Positions 52,178-60,410 of a stretch of 64,000 nt of DNA are shown here, piece by piece (the first letter of the stretch is position 1; every line of letters starts with the position of its first letter). This DNA is from DASWNP01 sp036399175 (GTDB taxonomy: Bacteria > Acidobacteriota > Blastocatellia > Pyrinomonadales > Pyrinomonadaceae), in the NCBI GenBank assembly GCA_036399175.1, contig DASWNP010000026.1, positions 124,001-188,000 on the forward strand, written 5' to 3'. The translations under genes and the position numbers were made by a program. The notes under the pieces are model-generated. The model did not search any database. It worked only from the letters and a program-made list of their open reading frames with translations, and was not told the origin of the DNA.

Positions 52178-53392
52178 GTGCCTGAGAGTGAGTTGATATA
52201 CGATTGGAACGAGGTCGAGCCGAGGACTGTCGCGCCGGGTCGGCGTCTCAGTTTCGACGACGAGACGCTCCGTGACGGCTTGCAGTCGCCGTCGGTCTGC
52301 GAGCCTTCGGTCGAGAAGAAAATCGAGCTTTTGCACCTGATGGACGCGCTCGGCATCGACACGGCGGACATCGGGCTGCCGGGCGCGGGCGGCACGCACG
52401 CGGCGGGAGTCGAACGCCTTGCGCGCGAGATTGTCGAGCAGAAGCTAAGGATTCGTCCGAACTGCGCCGCGCGCACGCATCGCAACGACATCAAGCCGAT
52501 TGCCGAAATCTCGCAGCGCGCCGGAATCGCCATCGAGGCTTGCACCTTCATCGGCTCTTCGCCCGTCAGGTTCTACGCCGAAGACTGGACGCTCGACAAG
52601 CTGCTCAGGCTGACGGAAGAGGCCATCACCTTCGCCGTCGGCGAAGGCTTGCCCGTGATGTACGTGACCGAAGACACGAGCCGCGCCGACCCCGACACGA
52701 TTCGCGCGCTCTACACGACGGCCATACGCTGCGGCGCACGCGCCGTCTGCGTCTGCGACACGGTCGGCCATTCCACTCCTGACGGCGCACGAGCGGTCGT
52801 TCAGTTCGTCAAGCAGATAATCGAAGAGCAGGGCGAGGCAGTCCGCCTCGACTGGCACGGGCATCAGGACAGGGGCTTGGGCGTCATCAACTCTATCGCG
52901 GCCATCGAGGGCGGGGCTGACCAAGTGCACGGCTCGGCGCTCGGCGTCGGCGAGCGCGTCGGCAACACGCCGATGGATCAACTGCTCGTCAATCTCAAGC
53001 TGATGGGCTGGATTGACAACGACCTCTCGCGCCTGCGCGAATACTGCGAGTCGGCGGCCTCGGCCTGCCAATGGAACATCCCCTTCAACTATCCCGTCTT
53101 CGGGCGCGACGCCTTCCGCACGGCTACCGGCGTCCACGCCGCAGCCGTCATCAAGAGCTACAAAAAGGGCGACCCCGGCCTCGCCGACCTCGTCTATTCG
53201 GGCGTGCCCGCAGGGCTCTTCGGCATGCGGCAGACTATCGAGATAGGCCCGATGAGCGGCAAGTCGAACGTCGTCTACTGGCTTGAGACGCGCGGCATGG
53301 AGGCCACCGAAGAGCGCGTCGCGCGCATCTTCGAGCACGCCAAAAGCTCCAACGGCGTCCTCAGCGAAGACGAAGTCATGCAGTTAGTTTAA
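52178..53392 (+). CDS. HMGL/isopropylmalate-synthase-like aldolase-type enzyme
   Basis: A 404-residue TIM-barrel enzyme of the DRE family. The opening signature is DDETLRDGLQSPSV with the metal Asp and catalytic Arg. HGHQDRGLGVINS carries the metal-binding HxH, and GSALGVGERVGNTP matches the GxGERxGN motif of 2-isopropylmalate and homocitrate synthases. There is no C-terminal LeuA regulatory domain, so it resembles homocitrate or (R)-citramalate-type enzymes more than full-length LeuA. It condenses or cleaves an acyl-CoA with a 2-oxo acid; the exact reaction is open. GTG 52178 follows AGGAGG at nine bases and is taken as start over the open frame to 52073. Confidence 0.85.
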   Translation: MPESELIYDWNEVEPRTVAPGRRLSFDDETLRDGLQSPSVCEPSVEKKIELLHLMDALGIDTADIGLPGAGGTHAAGVERLAREIVEQKLRIRPNCAARTHRNDIKPIAEISQRAGIAIEACTFIGSSPVRFYAEDWTLDKLLRLTEEAITFAVGEGLPVMYVTEDTSRADPDTIRALYTTAIRCGARAVCVCDTVGHSTPDGARAVVQFVKQIIEEQGEAVRLDWHGHQDRGLGVINSIAAIEGGADQVHGSALGVGERVGNTPMDQLLVNLKLMGWIDNDLSRLREYCESAASACQWNIPFNYPVFGRDAFRTATGVHAAAVIKSYKKGDPGLADLVYSGVPAGLFGMRQTIEIGPMSGKSNVVYWLETRGMEATEERVARIFEHAKSSNGVLSEDEVMQLV

Positions 53393-53404
53393 AAACAGCG
53401 ACCT

Positions 53405-53481
53405 CGTAAATCGTGAATCGTAAATCGTAAATAGAAGAAAGCAGGGTTTCACTATTTACGATTTACGATTCACGATTTACG
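53405..53481. repeat. heptad-module perfect palindrome, CGTAAAT set
   Basis: Two perfect 30-base arms (53405-53434 and 53452-53481) with a 17-base loop. The arm is CGTAAAT-CGTGAAT-CGTAAAT-CGTAAAT-AG. Its module order equals that of the GGTAAAT palindrome at 18885-18960. It lies between two co-directional genes, nine bases before the M20 peptidase ATG, which has no visible ribosome site. Confidence 0.93.
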
Positions 53482-53490
53482 GCTTTTCTT

Positions 53491-54723
53491 ATGTCCACCG
53501 TGTCAGCCGTCGCTTCGAGTCAGTTGGTGCGTGAGCTTCTCGCTGCGGAGCGGGTGAGGCGCGCGTTTCAGTTTTTTGAGACGCGCGCTTCTGAGTTTAC
53601 GGAGGAGCAGGCGAGGCTGTGTGCGATTCCGGCTCCGCCGTTCGGCGAGAGGGAGCGCGCGGAGTATCTGCGCGAGAGGTTCGTGCGTTGCGGCCTGACG
53701 GATGCGCGCATCGACGCCGAGGGCAACTGCGTCGCTTTGAGGCGCGGGCGAAGTCTTCATCCGTTGATGGTCGTGAGCGCGCATCTGGACACGGTCTTTC
53801 CCGTCGGCACGGATTTCACCGTGCGGCGCGAAGGCGGGCGGATGTTTGCGCCGGGCATAGCCGACGACGGCTGCGGATTGGCGGCACTCGTCGCGCTCGC
53901 GCGTGCGCTCGAAGAGTTGCGCATCGAGACTGAAGGGGCTCTGCTGTTTGTCGGGACGGTGGGCGAGGAGGGCGAGGGAAACCTGCGCGGCGCGAGGCAT
54001 CTTCTGACGGGCGGCGAATGGGCGAAGGAGATAGACGCCTTCGTCAGTCTGGACGGCCCCGGCATCGAGCGCATCACTCACGCGGCTCTGGGCTCGCGCC
54101 GTTACCGCGTGCGCTTCCGGGGCTCGGGCGGACACTCCTGGGGCGACTTCGGCGCGGCCAATCCGGTTCACGCGCTCGGTAGGGCAGTCGCGCGCCTCGC
54201 CGCGTACCCTGCGCCGGCGAGCCCGCGCACGACCTTCAACGTCGGGCGCATCGAAGGCGGCGCTGGCGTCAACGTCATCTCGCGCGAAGCGACGATGGAC
54301 GTTGACTTGCGCTCCGAGTCGGCGGAAGAACTCGGGCGTCTCGACGCCTTCTTCCGTCGCGCCGTGCGCGAAGCCGCCGACGACGAGAATGCCGCCAGGC
54401 GAAGTGGGCTGCCTCCTTTAGAACTAGACGTGAAGCTCATCGGCGACCGCCCGAGCGGAGAGACGCCCACGAGCGCGCCGCTCGTTCGTCTCGCCGAAGA
54501 GGCGACGCGCGCCTTCGGCTATCGCCCGCGCTTCGATTGCTCTTCGACCGATTCCAACGTCGCCATCTCTCTCGGCCTGCCCGCCGTCACGCTCGGCGCG
54601 GGCGGCTCCTCCGGCAACTCACACACCCTCGACGAATGGTACGACCCGCGCGGGCGCGACCTCGGACTCAAACGCGCCCTGCTCGTCATGCTCGGCACGG
54701 TCGGCCTGCGCCGCGACTCCTAG
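53491..54723 (+). CDS. M20-family metallopeptidase
   Basis: A 410-residue di-zinc peptidase of the PepT/CPG2 clan. Metal and catalytic motifs are SAHLDTVFPVG, IADDGCGLAALVALARAL, GTVGEEGEGNLRGARHL and near the C-terminus NSHTLDEWYDPRG with the last His ligand. A dimerisation lid domain (RFRGSGGHSWGDFGAANP, INVGRIEGG-type) is inserted in the middle. It probably removes N-terminal residues from tripeptides or hydrolyses a related amide in the cytoplasm. The ATG at 53491 is placed directly after a strong hairpin and lacks a Shine-Dalgarno sequence, which may limit expression. Confidence 0.9.
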   Translation: MSTVSAVASSQLVRELLAAERVRRAFQFFETRASEFTEEQARLCAIPAPPFGERERAEYLRERFVRCGLTDARIDAEGNCVALRRGRSLHPLMVVSAHLDTVFPVGTDFTVRREGGRMFAPGIADDGCGLAALVALARALEELRIETEGALLFVGTVGEEGEGNLRGARHLLTGGEWAKEIDAFVSLDGPGIERITHAALGSRRYRVRFRGSGGHSWGDFGAANPVHALGRAVARLAAYPAPASPRTTFNVGRIEGGAGVNVISREATMDVDLRSESAEELGRLDAFFRRAVREAADDENAARRSGLPPLELDVKLIGDRPSGETPTSAPLVRLAEEATRAFGYRPRFDCSSTDSNVAISLGLPAVTLGAGGSSGNSHTLDEWYDPRGRDLGLKRALLVMLGTVGLRRDS

Positions 54724-54775
54724 CGCCTCGTCTCACGTCGCCTTAATTCCGAACTATAACTCAGGCGTTCTCTGC

Positions 54776-54943
54776 TTAATCAGCTTCAGCCGCTCCGCCG
54801 TCGAACAGCTTGTAGACGGAGAACCCGCCGATGATTAACCAGAGGACGAGCACCGCAGGCTTCGACTTGTCCAGACTCGTCGCGCCCAGCACGAGCATGA
54901 AGATGGATAGCAGCAACAGGAATCCGAAGAACGGTCTACTCAT
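54776..54943 (-). CDS. small two-helix membrane protein
   Basis: A 55-residue protein with AAAGGA seven bases before ATG 54943. Helix 1 is FFGFLLLLSIFMLVLGA (about 5-21) and helix 2 VLVLWLIIGGFSVYKLF (about 31-47), joined by TSLDKSKP. It ends in GGAAEAD. No family was recognised. It follows the YcxB-like gene by 93 bases on the same strand and may be the last member of that membrane-protein operon. Confidence 0.6.
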   Translation of the reverse strand: MSRPFFGFLLLLSIFMLVLGATSLDKSKPAVLVLWLIIGGFSVYKLFDGGAAEAD

Positions 54944-55036
54944 CGCAGAATCCTTTCACAGTGACCCGAAGCGGGCGCGTTTGATGAAACGGGTCGGAGG
55001 CGGGCGCTGTGGTTATGTCAGGTTGAAGTGAGCGGG

Positions 55037-55564
55037 TCAAGCTTCCGCGCGTCTTTGAAAGGAGCGTGCGGCGTCGAAAAAATCTTCGGCTTCGCGGCGC
55101 GTCGCAAAAGCCCACTTGGGGACGACGTACGCGGTGAGCGCGCCGATGTAGATGTAGATGTGTGTTTCGGTCTCTTCGACGCGCTCGACGGCGCTCCACG
55201 CAAGGCGCGACTCTCCGATGCCGGAGCGGACGTTCAAGCCCGTCTCGTCGAGCGACATGCGGTGCGCGTGTTGCAAAAGCTCGTTGCGCCCCTCGCCTAG
55301 AAGCTTCACGGTCGCGCGGTTGATGTTGCGTCGGTAGGTGTGCGGAAAGACGAGCGCCCACAGTGCCGTGGAGACGACGAAGCAGAACCCGGCAAACAGG
55401 ATGTCGAGACCCGTGACGACGAAGAGAATCATCACGCCGAGGATGATGAGAGGGAACGAGACGAACGCGGCGCGGTAGTTGCGGCGCAGCGTCGCCGACG
55501 TGCGGATGTTGTGCCACTGGTAAGCCTGAACATCGTCGAGGTTCAGCTTGTATGTTACTTCCAT
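55037..55564 (-). CDS. YcxB-like membrane protein
   Basis: A 175-residue protein. The start MEVTYKLNLDDVQAYQWHNIRTS is followed by two membrane helices (AFVSFPLIILGVMILFVVTG and ILFAGFCFVVSTALWALVFP) and the YcxB-like C-terminal beta domain (RMSLDETGLNVRSGIGESRLAWSAVERVEETETHIYIYIG, KWAFATRREAEDFFDAA). Function of the family is unknown; the C-terminal domain resembles a PH-like fold on the cytoplasmic side. ATG 55564 is chosen because the longer frame to 55861 overlaps the upstream gene in low-complexity sequence. It lies 10 bases after the DUF4388 gene. Confidence 0.85.
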   Translation of the reverse strand: MEVTYKLNLDDVQAYQWHNIRTSATLRRNYRAAFVSFPLIILGVMILFVVTGLDILFAGFCFVVSTALWALVFPHTYRRNINRATVKLLGEGRNELLQHAHRMSLDETGLNVRSGIGESRLAWSAVERVEETETHIYIYIGALTAYVVPKWAFATRREAEDFFDAARSFQRRAEA

Positions 55565-55574
55565 TGTCGCCCTG

Positions 55575-56762
55575 CTAGTTGATGGGGATGGTGATGACCG
55601 TGCCCCCGGCTTTGCCTGCGGGGAAACGCCGGCCGCGCGCGATGCGCACCGCCGTCGCTCCGTAGGCTTCCGCGCCCGGACTCGTGCCCGCGACCGAAGC
55701 CTGCGTGACGCGACCCGACTCGTCGTAGGAGACGCTGACGCGGACGGTCTTCGGGCCTGCTGCGGCGGCTGGCGCGGCGGCAGTTGCGGGAGATGCTGAA
55801 GGAGCGTCCGAAGCCTTCTGCGCGGCTTCATTGCGGCGAGCTTCTTCGAGCTTGCGTTCACGCTCGCGCGCGGCGCGTTCGCGTGCTTCCCTGATGCGCT
55901 GAGCTTCGCGCGCGGCCGTGTCGGGGTCGGCGACCGCTTCGGCGGCGTTGCCCTCAGTCGTCTGCGACTCTTCTGCGGGCGCGGTCTCGGTCGAAGCGTT
56001 CGGTTCGACCGAGCCTGTCTCGTCGCTGCTCGCGGCTTCGCTCGTCTCGCCTGTAGATGCCTCGGGCTCAGCCTGCGCGGCGTCGGAAGAAGACCGGCTC
56101 GCGGAGTTGTTAGCGAAGCGTTTGGAAAGCGGGATGGCCGCGACGATGCAGGCGAGCACGACGCAGGCCGCCACCACCAGCATCAGAATCTTTCTCTTCC
56201 CGCCGCCCTCGCCGCTCGCGCTCTCCACCATCATCGACATCGGGGCTGACGACTCTTGAGTCGCACTTCCAACTGCCGCAGCAGCAGACGCCTCTTTCGT
56301 CGTCTTCGCAGCCGCCGACTCGCGCGCAGACTCCTTCGACGCCGCTTCGGCCGAAGCCTTCTCTCCGAGACGCTCGACCTGATCCATGAACATCGCCACG
56401 TCGGCTTCCGAAGGCTTCCAGTCGCCGCTAAAGGCGTCGGATTCGCGGGGCGACGCGCCTTCGTCGAGACGGCGCAATCCTTCGAGCACGACCTGCGTCC
56501 AGGATTCGCGGATGGTGCGGCGCGGCGGCTCGAAGTCGGTGCTAAAGTCGAAGGCGGCGTTCGGCAGCGTCAGCGCGAAGTAGACGGCCTCGGCTCCCAT
56601 GAGCGCGCCGACTTTGGCATCGACCAGCTCGCCGTCCTTGATGAAGAAGACGCCGTGCCCTCTGTGATAATCGACCTTCAGGCGTCCGGTCTTGCGTTGA
56701 TTGCAGAAGAACTCGATGAGTTCGGCCAGCGACATATCGCTGAGCTGTCCAGTCAATGCCAT
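55575..56762 (-). CDS. DUF4388 protein fused to a TonB-type C-terminal domain
   Basis: A 395-residue protein with a rare order. Residues 1-100 are DUF4388 (LTGQLSDMSLAELIEFFCNQRKTGRLKVDY, HGVFFIKDGELVDAKVG), a cytoplasmic domain often linked to gliding or signalling. A Ser/Ala-rich linker precedes one membrane helix (about 191-211, ILMLVVAACVVLACIVAAI). A long Ala/Glu/Ser-rich periplasmic spacer with a basic coiled coil (EAQRIREARERAARERERKLEE) follows, and the C-terminus (about 335-395) is TonB-like (VSVSYDESGRVTQASV, IARGRRFPAGKAGG). GAGGAG sits before ATG 56762. It could couple a cytoplasmic input to periplasmic contacts. Confidence 0.8.
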   Translation of the reverse strand: MALTGQLSDMSLAELIEFFCNQRKTGRLKVDYHRGHGVFFIKDGELVDAKVGALMGAEAVYFALTLPNAAFDFSTDFEPPRRTIRESWTQVVLEGLRRLDEGASPRESDAFSGDWKPSEADVAMFMDQVERLGEKASAEAASKESARESAAAKTTKEASAAAAVGSATQESSAPMSMMVESASGEGGGKRKILMLVVAACVVLACIVAAIPLSKRFANNSASRSSSDAAQAEPEASTGETSEAASSDETGSVEPNASTETAPAEESQTTEGNAAEAVADPDTAAREAQRIREARERAARERERKLEEARRNEAAQKASDAPSASPATAAAPAAAAGPKTVRVSVSYDESGRVTQASVAGTSPGAEAYGATAVRIARGRRFPAGKAGGTVITIPIN

Positions 56763-56847
56763 GTGTGATGCTCCTCTTTATCGGGGCTGATGCGCTGAAG
56801 CGCGAGAGTAGGGTTCGTCCGTCGTCTGGAGACGCTGAGGGGCGTGC

Positions 56848-58098
56848 TCAGGGGTTGAGGCTGAAGTTGTAGGTGATTGTGCCGAAGACTTTGACGGGTT
56901 GACCCGAGAGCAGCGTCGGCGAGAAACGCGCTTGCATGGCCGCGCGCTCGGCGGGCTGCTGCAAAAGAACCGGGCCGCCCACGGCTTTCGCCGAAATCAC
57001 TTTGCCCGTCACGTCGATGACCACCTCGACCGAGACCACGCCGCTCGCACGCGAAAGCCTCGCCGTCGTCGGATAGACGGGCGCGGGCAGGCTCAGAGCC
57101 TTGCCGTTCAGAACGCCGCCCGACACAGGCTTGACAGGAGCTTTCGCCAACGGACGCACAGGCGCTTCGCCGTCGTCTCTCACGACCGGCGCGGCAGCAT
57201 CCGTCGCGCCCGCAACGCTGCCGACCGCCGGATTAGAAACCGCATAGACCTTCGATTTGTCTACCGACAACTCAGGCAAGACGACCGCCGAAGCGGGCGT
57301 CTTCTTAGCCGAGGTCGGCGTCGAAGCCGCCACGCCGTTCGCGTTCGTCTTCAAGCTCGCGCCCGCCTTCGTCTGGTCGGCGGCGTTGGCCGAAGCGACG
57401 TTGGCGCTGGCCGGAGCGGCGCTCGAATTGGCGTTTGTCATGGGCATGCTCAAGGCTTTCTGAGGGGCTGCGGGCTGCGAGGCCGCAACGCTCGACGCCG
57501 TCGATGTGTTCGCCTGAGCCATGCGCGCGGCGGTCGCCTCTTCGAGATAGTATGCGATGACGCGGTAGGTGATTTCGGTCGGCTCGTAATTGACCTTCCC
57601 GTTCTCGACGACGGCGACCGAGGTCGTCATCTTCGTCCAGTTGCCGACGGCGTCGAACTCGTACGTGTAAGTCTCTTTGCTCAGGAGCGAGCCGTCCGTG
57701 TTGAAGAGGGTCATCTCGATGATGTTGCCGCGCTCGTCGTACTTGTAAACCTCTTTGCCTGTGAGTGTGCCGCCTGCGGCGAGGAAATATGCGTTGTCGG
57801 TCTTGTTGCCCTTGATGTCGTAGGTGGCGGTCTCCAGAACGACGCGCGGCCCCTCCGTCAGCTTGCCCTCTTTCGAGTTGAGCTTCGTCGTCTCCGTGCG
57901 CACGCGCCTGACGGGGCCGAGCAGCCCGTCCTGCTCCTTGTCGCTCACGGCAAAGGCAACCGTCAGGAAAAAGCTTGATGAAGAACTCGCCCTCGGAACG
58001 AAGGAGGGCGACGGCGCGGCGGCCTGCGCGTCGAGGCTTGCGGCGGGAGAGAGAAAGGCTAAGGCGACGAGCGGAAGCAGTCCTGTTCGTTTCAGCAT
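56848..58098 (-). CDS. TonB-type exported protein with Rhs-like strands
   Basis: A 416-residue protein with a signal peptide (LLPLVALAFLSPAASLDA) and CAGGAG before ATG 58098. Residues about 85-165 repeat strand motifs of the type YKYDERGNIIEMTLFNTDGSLLSKETYTYEFDAVGNWT, like Rhs/YD repeats. A disordered Ala/Asn/Ser-rich middle follows. The C-terminal 80 residues are a TonB domain (PVYPTTARLSRASGVVSVEVVIDVTGKVISAKAV). As it is exported rather than membrane anchored, it may act as a periplasmic partner of outer-membrane receptors. It lies 85 bases upstream of the DUF4388-TonB gene and may share its transcript. Confidence 0.82.
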   Translation of the reverse strand: MLKRTGLLPLVALAFLSPAASLDAQAAAPSPSFVPRASSSSSFFLTVAFAVSDKEQDGLLGPVRRVRTETTKLNSKEGKLTEGPRVVLETATYDIKGNKTDNAYFLAAGGTLTGKEVYKYDERGNIIEMTLFNTDGSLLSKETYTYEFDAVGNWTKMTTSVAVVENGKVNYEPTEITYRVIAYYLEEATAARMAQANTSTASSVAASQPAAPQKALSMPMTNANSSAAPASANVASANAADQTKAGASLKTNANGVAASTPTSAKKTPASAVVLPELSVDKSKVYAVSNPAVGSVAGATDAAAPVVRDDGEAPVRPLAKAPVKPVSGGVLNGKALSLPAPVYPTTARLSRASGVVSVEVVIDVTGKVISAKAVGGPVLLQQPAERAAMQARFSPTLLSGQPVKVFGTITYNFSLNP

Positions 58099-58563
58099 GG
58101 CTTTATACTCCTGAAATTTTCGACCCCGCCGAGCGAAGTCGCGGCGGTCTCTCGGCGGGCTTGCGGATGTTGGGCGGCGAGGGCTAACGGCGTCGGCGGA
58201 ATTTTAAGTGAAGTTCTTGCTTGAATCCAGCTTCAGGGCTCTCACCGTAAGGTTCCGATACGGGCAGGATGAACGATTTCTCCGAAGCGTCCAGGGAATC
58301 GTGTTCACGCTCTCAAGCGACGCTCATGACCGACAAACACCGGGCGGGCTGACCTCTGAAAGTGCTAAACGGTGAGATAATTGAGCTTGCGACCGGGCTC
58401 ATCGCCTTCGACACAGTCACCCGAAACCCCTCGCTCGCCTCGTTCGACGCTGCCGTTTAAACGTGAGGGCAGCGAAAACATTATACACAACAAACACAGT
58501 TTGTCTATGATTAAACACTGCGGCCGGATAGCATCCTTCTCAAATTTCTTCGCCGGAGGCTGT
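58099..58563. other. intergenic leader region of the TonB cluster
   Basis: 465 bases. A minus-strand promoter at 58480-58507 gives a leader of about 370 bases to the TonB-type gene. Near its end, CCCGCCGAG (58125-58133) and CTCGGCGGG (58151-58159) form a 9-bp hairpin just ahead of the ribosome site. An AAAGTGCTAAACGGT word (plus strand, 58360-58374) resembles the element at 33631 and 51291. Confidence 0.45.
58480..58507 (-). promoter_or_regulatory. minus-strand promoter upstream of the TonB cluster
   Basis: On the minus strand TAGACA (58502-58507) and a perfect TATAAT (58480-58485) are spaced by 16 bases in an AT-rich stretch. Transcription from here would run into the TonB-type gene at 58098. 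Confidence 0.5.
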
Positions 58564-60318
58564 TCAGGGCTGCGATTTTCGGGACGAGTGGGAGGCGAGC
58601 AGGGCGGCGATGCGGTCGATGAGGCGGAAGCTTGAGGCGCGTTCGGTCTCTTCGTTGCAGATGATGGAGAAGGCGAGCGGTTCGCCGTCGGCAGTGGTAG
58701 CGTAGCCGGAGAGGGAGTCGATGTAGGTGAGCGTGCCGGTTTTGGCGACGATGCGGCGGGCGTCTGCGCCCGCTTGGCGGAGGCGGAAACGGAGCGTGCC
58801 GTCCTCTGCGGCTTTGGGAAGGGAATCGCGGAAGAGGGAGGCGGTGGGGCTCTGGCTCATGCGTGCGAGCAGGCTGGTGGTGGCCTGCGGCGTGACGAGG
58901 TTGAGGCGCGAGAGGCCGGAACCGTCGTGGAGGGCGAGGCGGTCGGTTTCGACTCCGGCGCGCTCGCCGAGCCAGAGGCGGACGATGGCGAGCGCCGTCT
59001 CGTCAGTGTCGCGCGGGCGAGCCCTCTGCGGGTCGGCGGGCGGCGGGAGAAGATTTGCGCGCTCTTTGCCGAGCGTGCGGAGCAGTAGCTCTGCCTGAAG
59101 ATTGAGACTCTCTTTGTTGACGGCGCGCACCACCTGCGCGAGCGGACGACTCTCGACGAAGGCCAACTCGACTGCCGTCTCCGGCCTGAAACGCTCGCTC
59201 TCAGGCACGCGCGCATCGCGCACGACGGCGTGCCCTTCGACCTCGATGCCGCGTCGTCTGAGCGCGTCGCGGAAGAGGGTGGCGGCGCGAAGGGCTGGCT
59301 GGTGCACGGAGAGGCGAACAGCGTAGGGGCTCGCGCCGACGGGGAAGTCGCCCCAGACGCGCACGTCGTTTGCCGACAGAGCGCGTGTGACGCCGAGAGT
59401 GGAACGCGCGCCGCGCTCGACGGTGTTCATGTCGTTGCGGACGCGGACGTAATCGGTCTCGGGGACGAGACGAATCTGCGGCGCTTCGCCCGCGCGCGAT
59501 GCGCCCGCGACGCTGAGGGTGATTTCGTTATCGTCGATTGAGAGCGCACTCACCTCCGCGCCGTAGTACCACTGCACGTCGTTCCACTGCCAGCCGTCGC
59601 CGAGCGGCTCGCCGCGAAAGTAGCTTTCGTCGCCGACGATGTCGCCCCGCACGCGTCTCAGGCCGCGACGATAAAGCTCTTCGGCGAGGGCGGCGAGATG
59701 ATTGATGGGAGCGGTGCTATCTGAACGTGAAGAGAGGTCGGGAGCGCCGCGACCGTAGAGGGTGAGATTTGAGTTGAGAGTGCCGCTCCTGTCCGGTTCG
59801 CTTTGAGCATAGACGGAGGTGCGCCAGCGATGGTCTGCGCCGAGCAGGTCGAGGGCGACGGCGGTCGTGTAGAGCTTCATGTTGGAGGCGGGAGCGAGCA
59901 GGCGCTCGGAGTCGCGCGCGTAGAGCACGCGACGGTCGCGCAGAGAGACGACCGAGATTCCCCAGCGCGCACGCGCAAACTCGCTCTCTTCAATCAGACG
60001 CTCGATGTCGCGTCCGAGCGCGGCGTCTGCTTCGCGCTCCTGCCTGGTCGTCTGCGTCGGCTCGCTCGTCCTGGTCGAATCGGAAGCGGAGTCGCGCGGC
60101 GCAGAGTTGGAAGCGTCGCGCGCTTCCGTGTTCGACGCGCGGTTCTCCCGGGCACGATTCTCTTTCGCGTCGGCGCGATTGGCGGTCGGTGCCGCTTGTC
60201 GGCGTTGCGGGATGAGAAAGGAGGGCGCGGAGAGAGCGGCCGCGAGCAGGATGGCGGCGCTTAAGGCGAAGGCGAGCGCGGGCTGTCGCTTCAAAAGGTT
60301 GAAGTTCATGTCGGGCAT
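58564..60318 (-). CDS. dacB: D-alanyl-D-alanine carboxypeptidase/endopeptidase, PBP4 type
   Basis: A 584-residue class C low-molecular-weight penicillin-binding protein. A signal segment (LAFALSAAILLAAALSAPSF) and an Arg/Asn/Ser/Thr-rich linker precede the catalytic domain. The active-site triad motifs are SxxK in APASNMKLYTTAV, SxN in HDGSGLSRLN and KTG in IVAKTGTLTY. The large insertion between SxxK and SxN (about 200 residues) is the PBP4/DacB mark. It trims or cleaves peptidoglycan cross-links in the periplasm. Start at 60318 or ATG 60309 (both lack a clear ribosome site). It follows a GT9 gene. Confidence 0.92.
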   Translation of the reverse strand: MPDMNFNLLKRQPALAFALSAAILLAAALSAPSFLIPQRRQAAPTANRADAKENRARENRASNTEARDASNSAPRDSASDSTRTSEPTQTTRQEREADAALGRDIERLIEESEFARARWGISVVSLRDRRVLYARDSERLLAPASNMKLYTTAVALDLLGADHRWRTSVYAQSEPDRSGTLNSNLTLYGRGAPDLSSRSDSTAPINHLAALAEELYRRGLRRVRGDIVGDESYFRGEPLGDGWQWNDVQWYYGAEVSALSIDDNEITLSVAGASRAGEAPQIRLVPETDYVRVRNDMNTVERGARSTLGVTRALSANDVRVWGDFPVGASPYAVRLSVHQPALRAATLFRDALRRRGIEVEGHAVVRDARVPESERFRPETAVELAFVESRPLAQVVRAVNKESLNLQAELLLRTLGKERANLLPPPADPQRARPRDTDETALAIVRLWLGERAGVETDRLALHDGSGLSRLNLVTPQATTSLLARMSQSPTASLFRDSLPKAAEDGTLRFRLRQAGADARRIVAKTGTLTYIDSLSGYATTADGEPLAFSIICNEETERASSFRLIDRIAALLASHSSRKSQP

Positions 60319-60351
60319 CGGGACGTTTGCGGGAGAGCGACGGAGGCGCGT

Positions 60352-60410
60352 GGGAGAATTTAACAGAGCGTCACGGGAGAAGTTTAACAGAGCATCGCAG
60401 GGAATTTAAC
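60352..60410. repeat. three tandem direct repeats upstream of dacB
   Basis: Units GGGAGAATTTAACAGAGCGTCAC (60352-60374), GGGAGAAGTTTAACAGAGCATCGCA-type (60375-60399) and a partial GGGAATTTAAC (60400-60410) follow head to tail with a period of 23-25 bases. The stop codon of the GT9 gene (60406-60408) lies in the third unit. Location between GT9 end and dacB start suggests a regulatory site. Confidence 0.6.
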
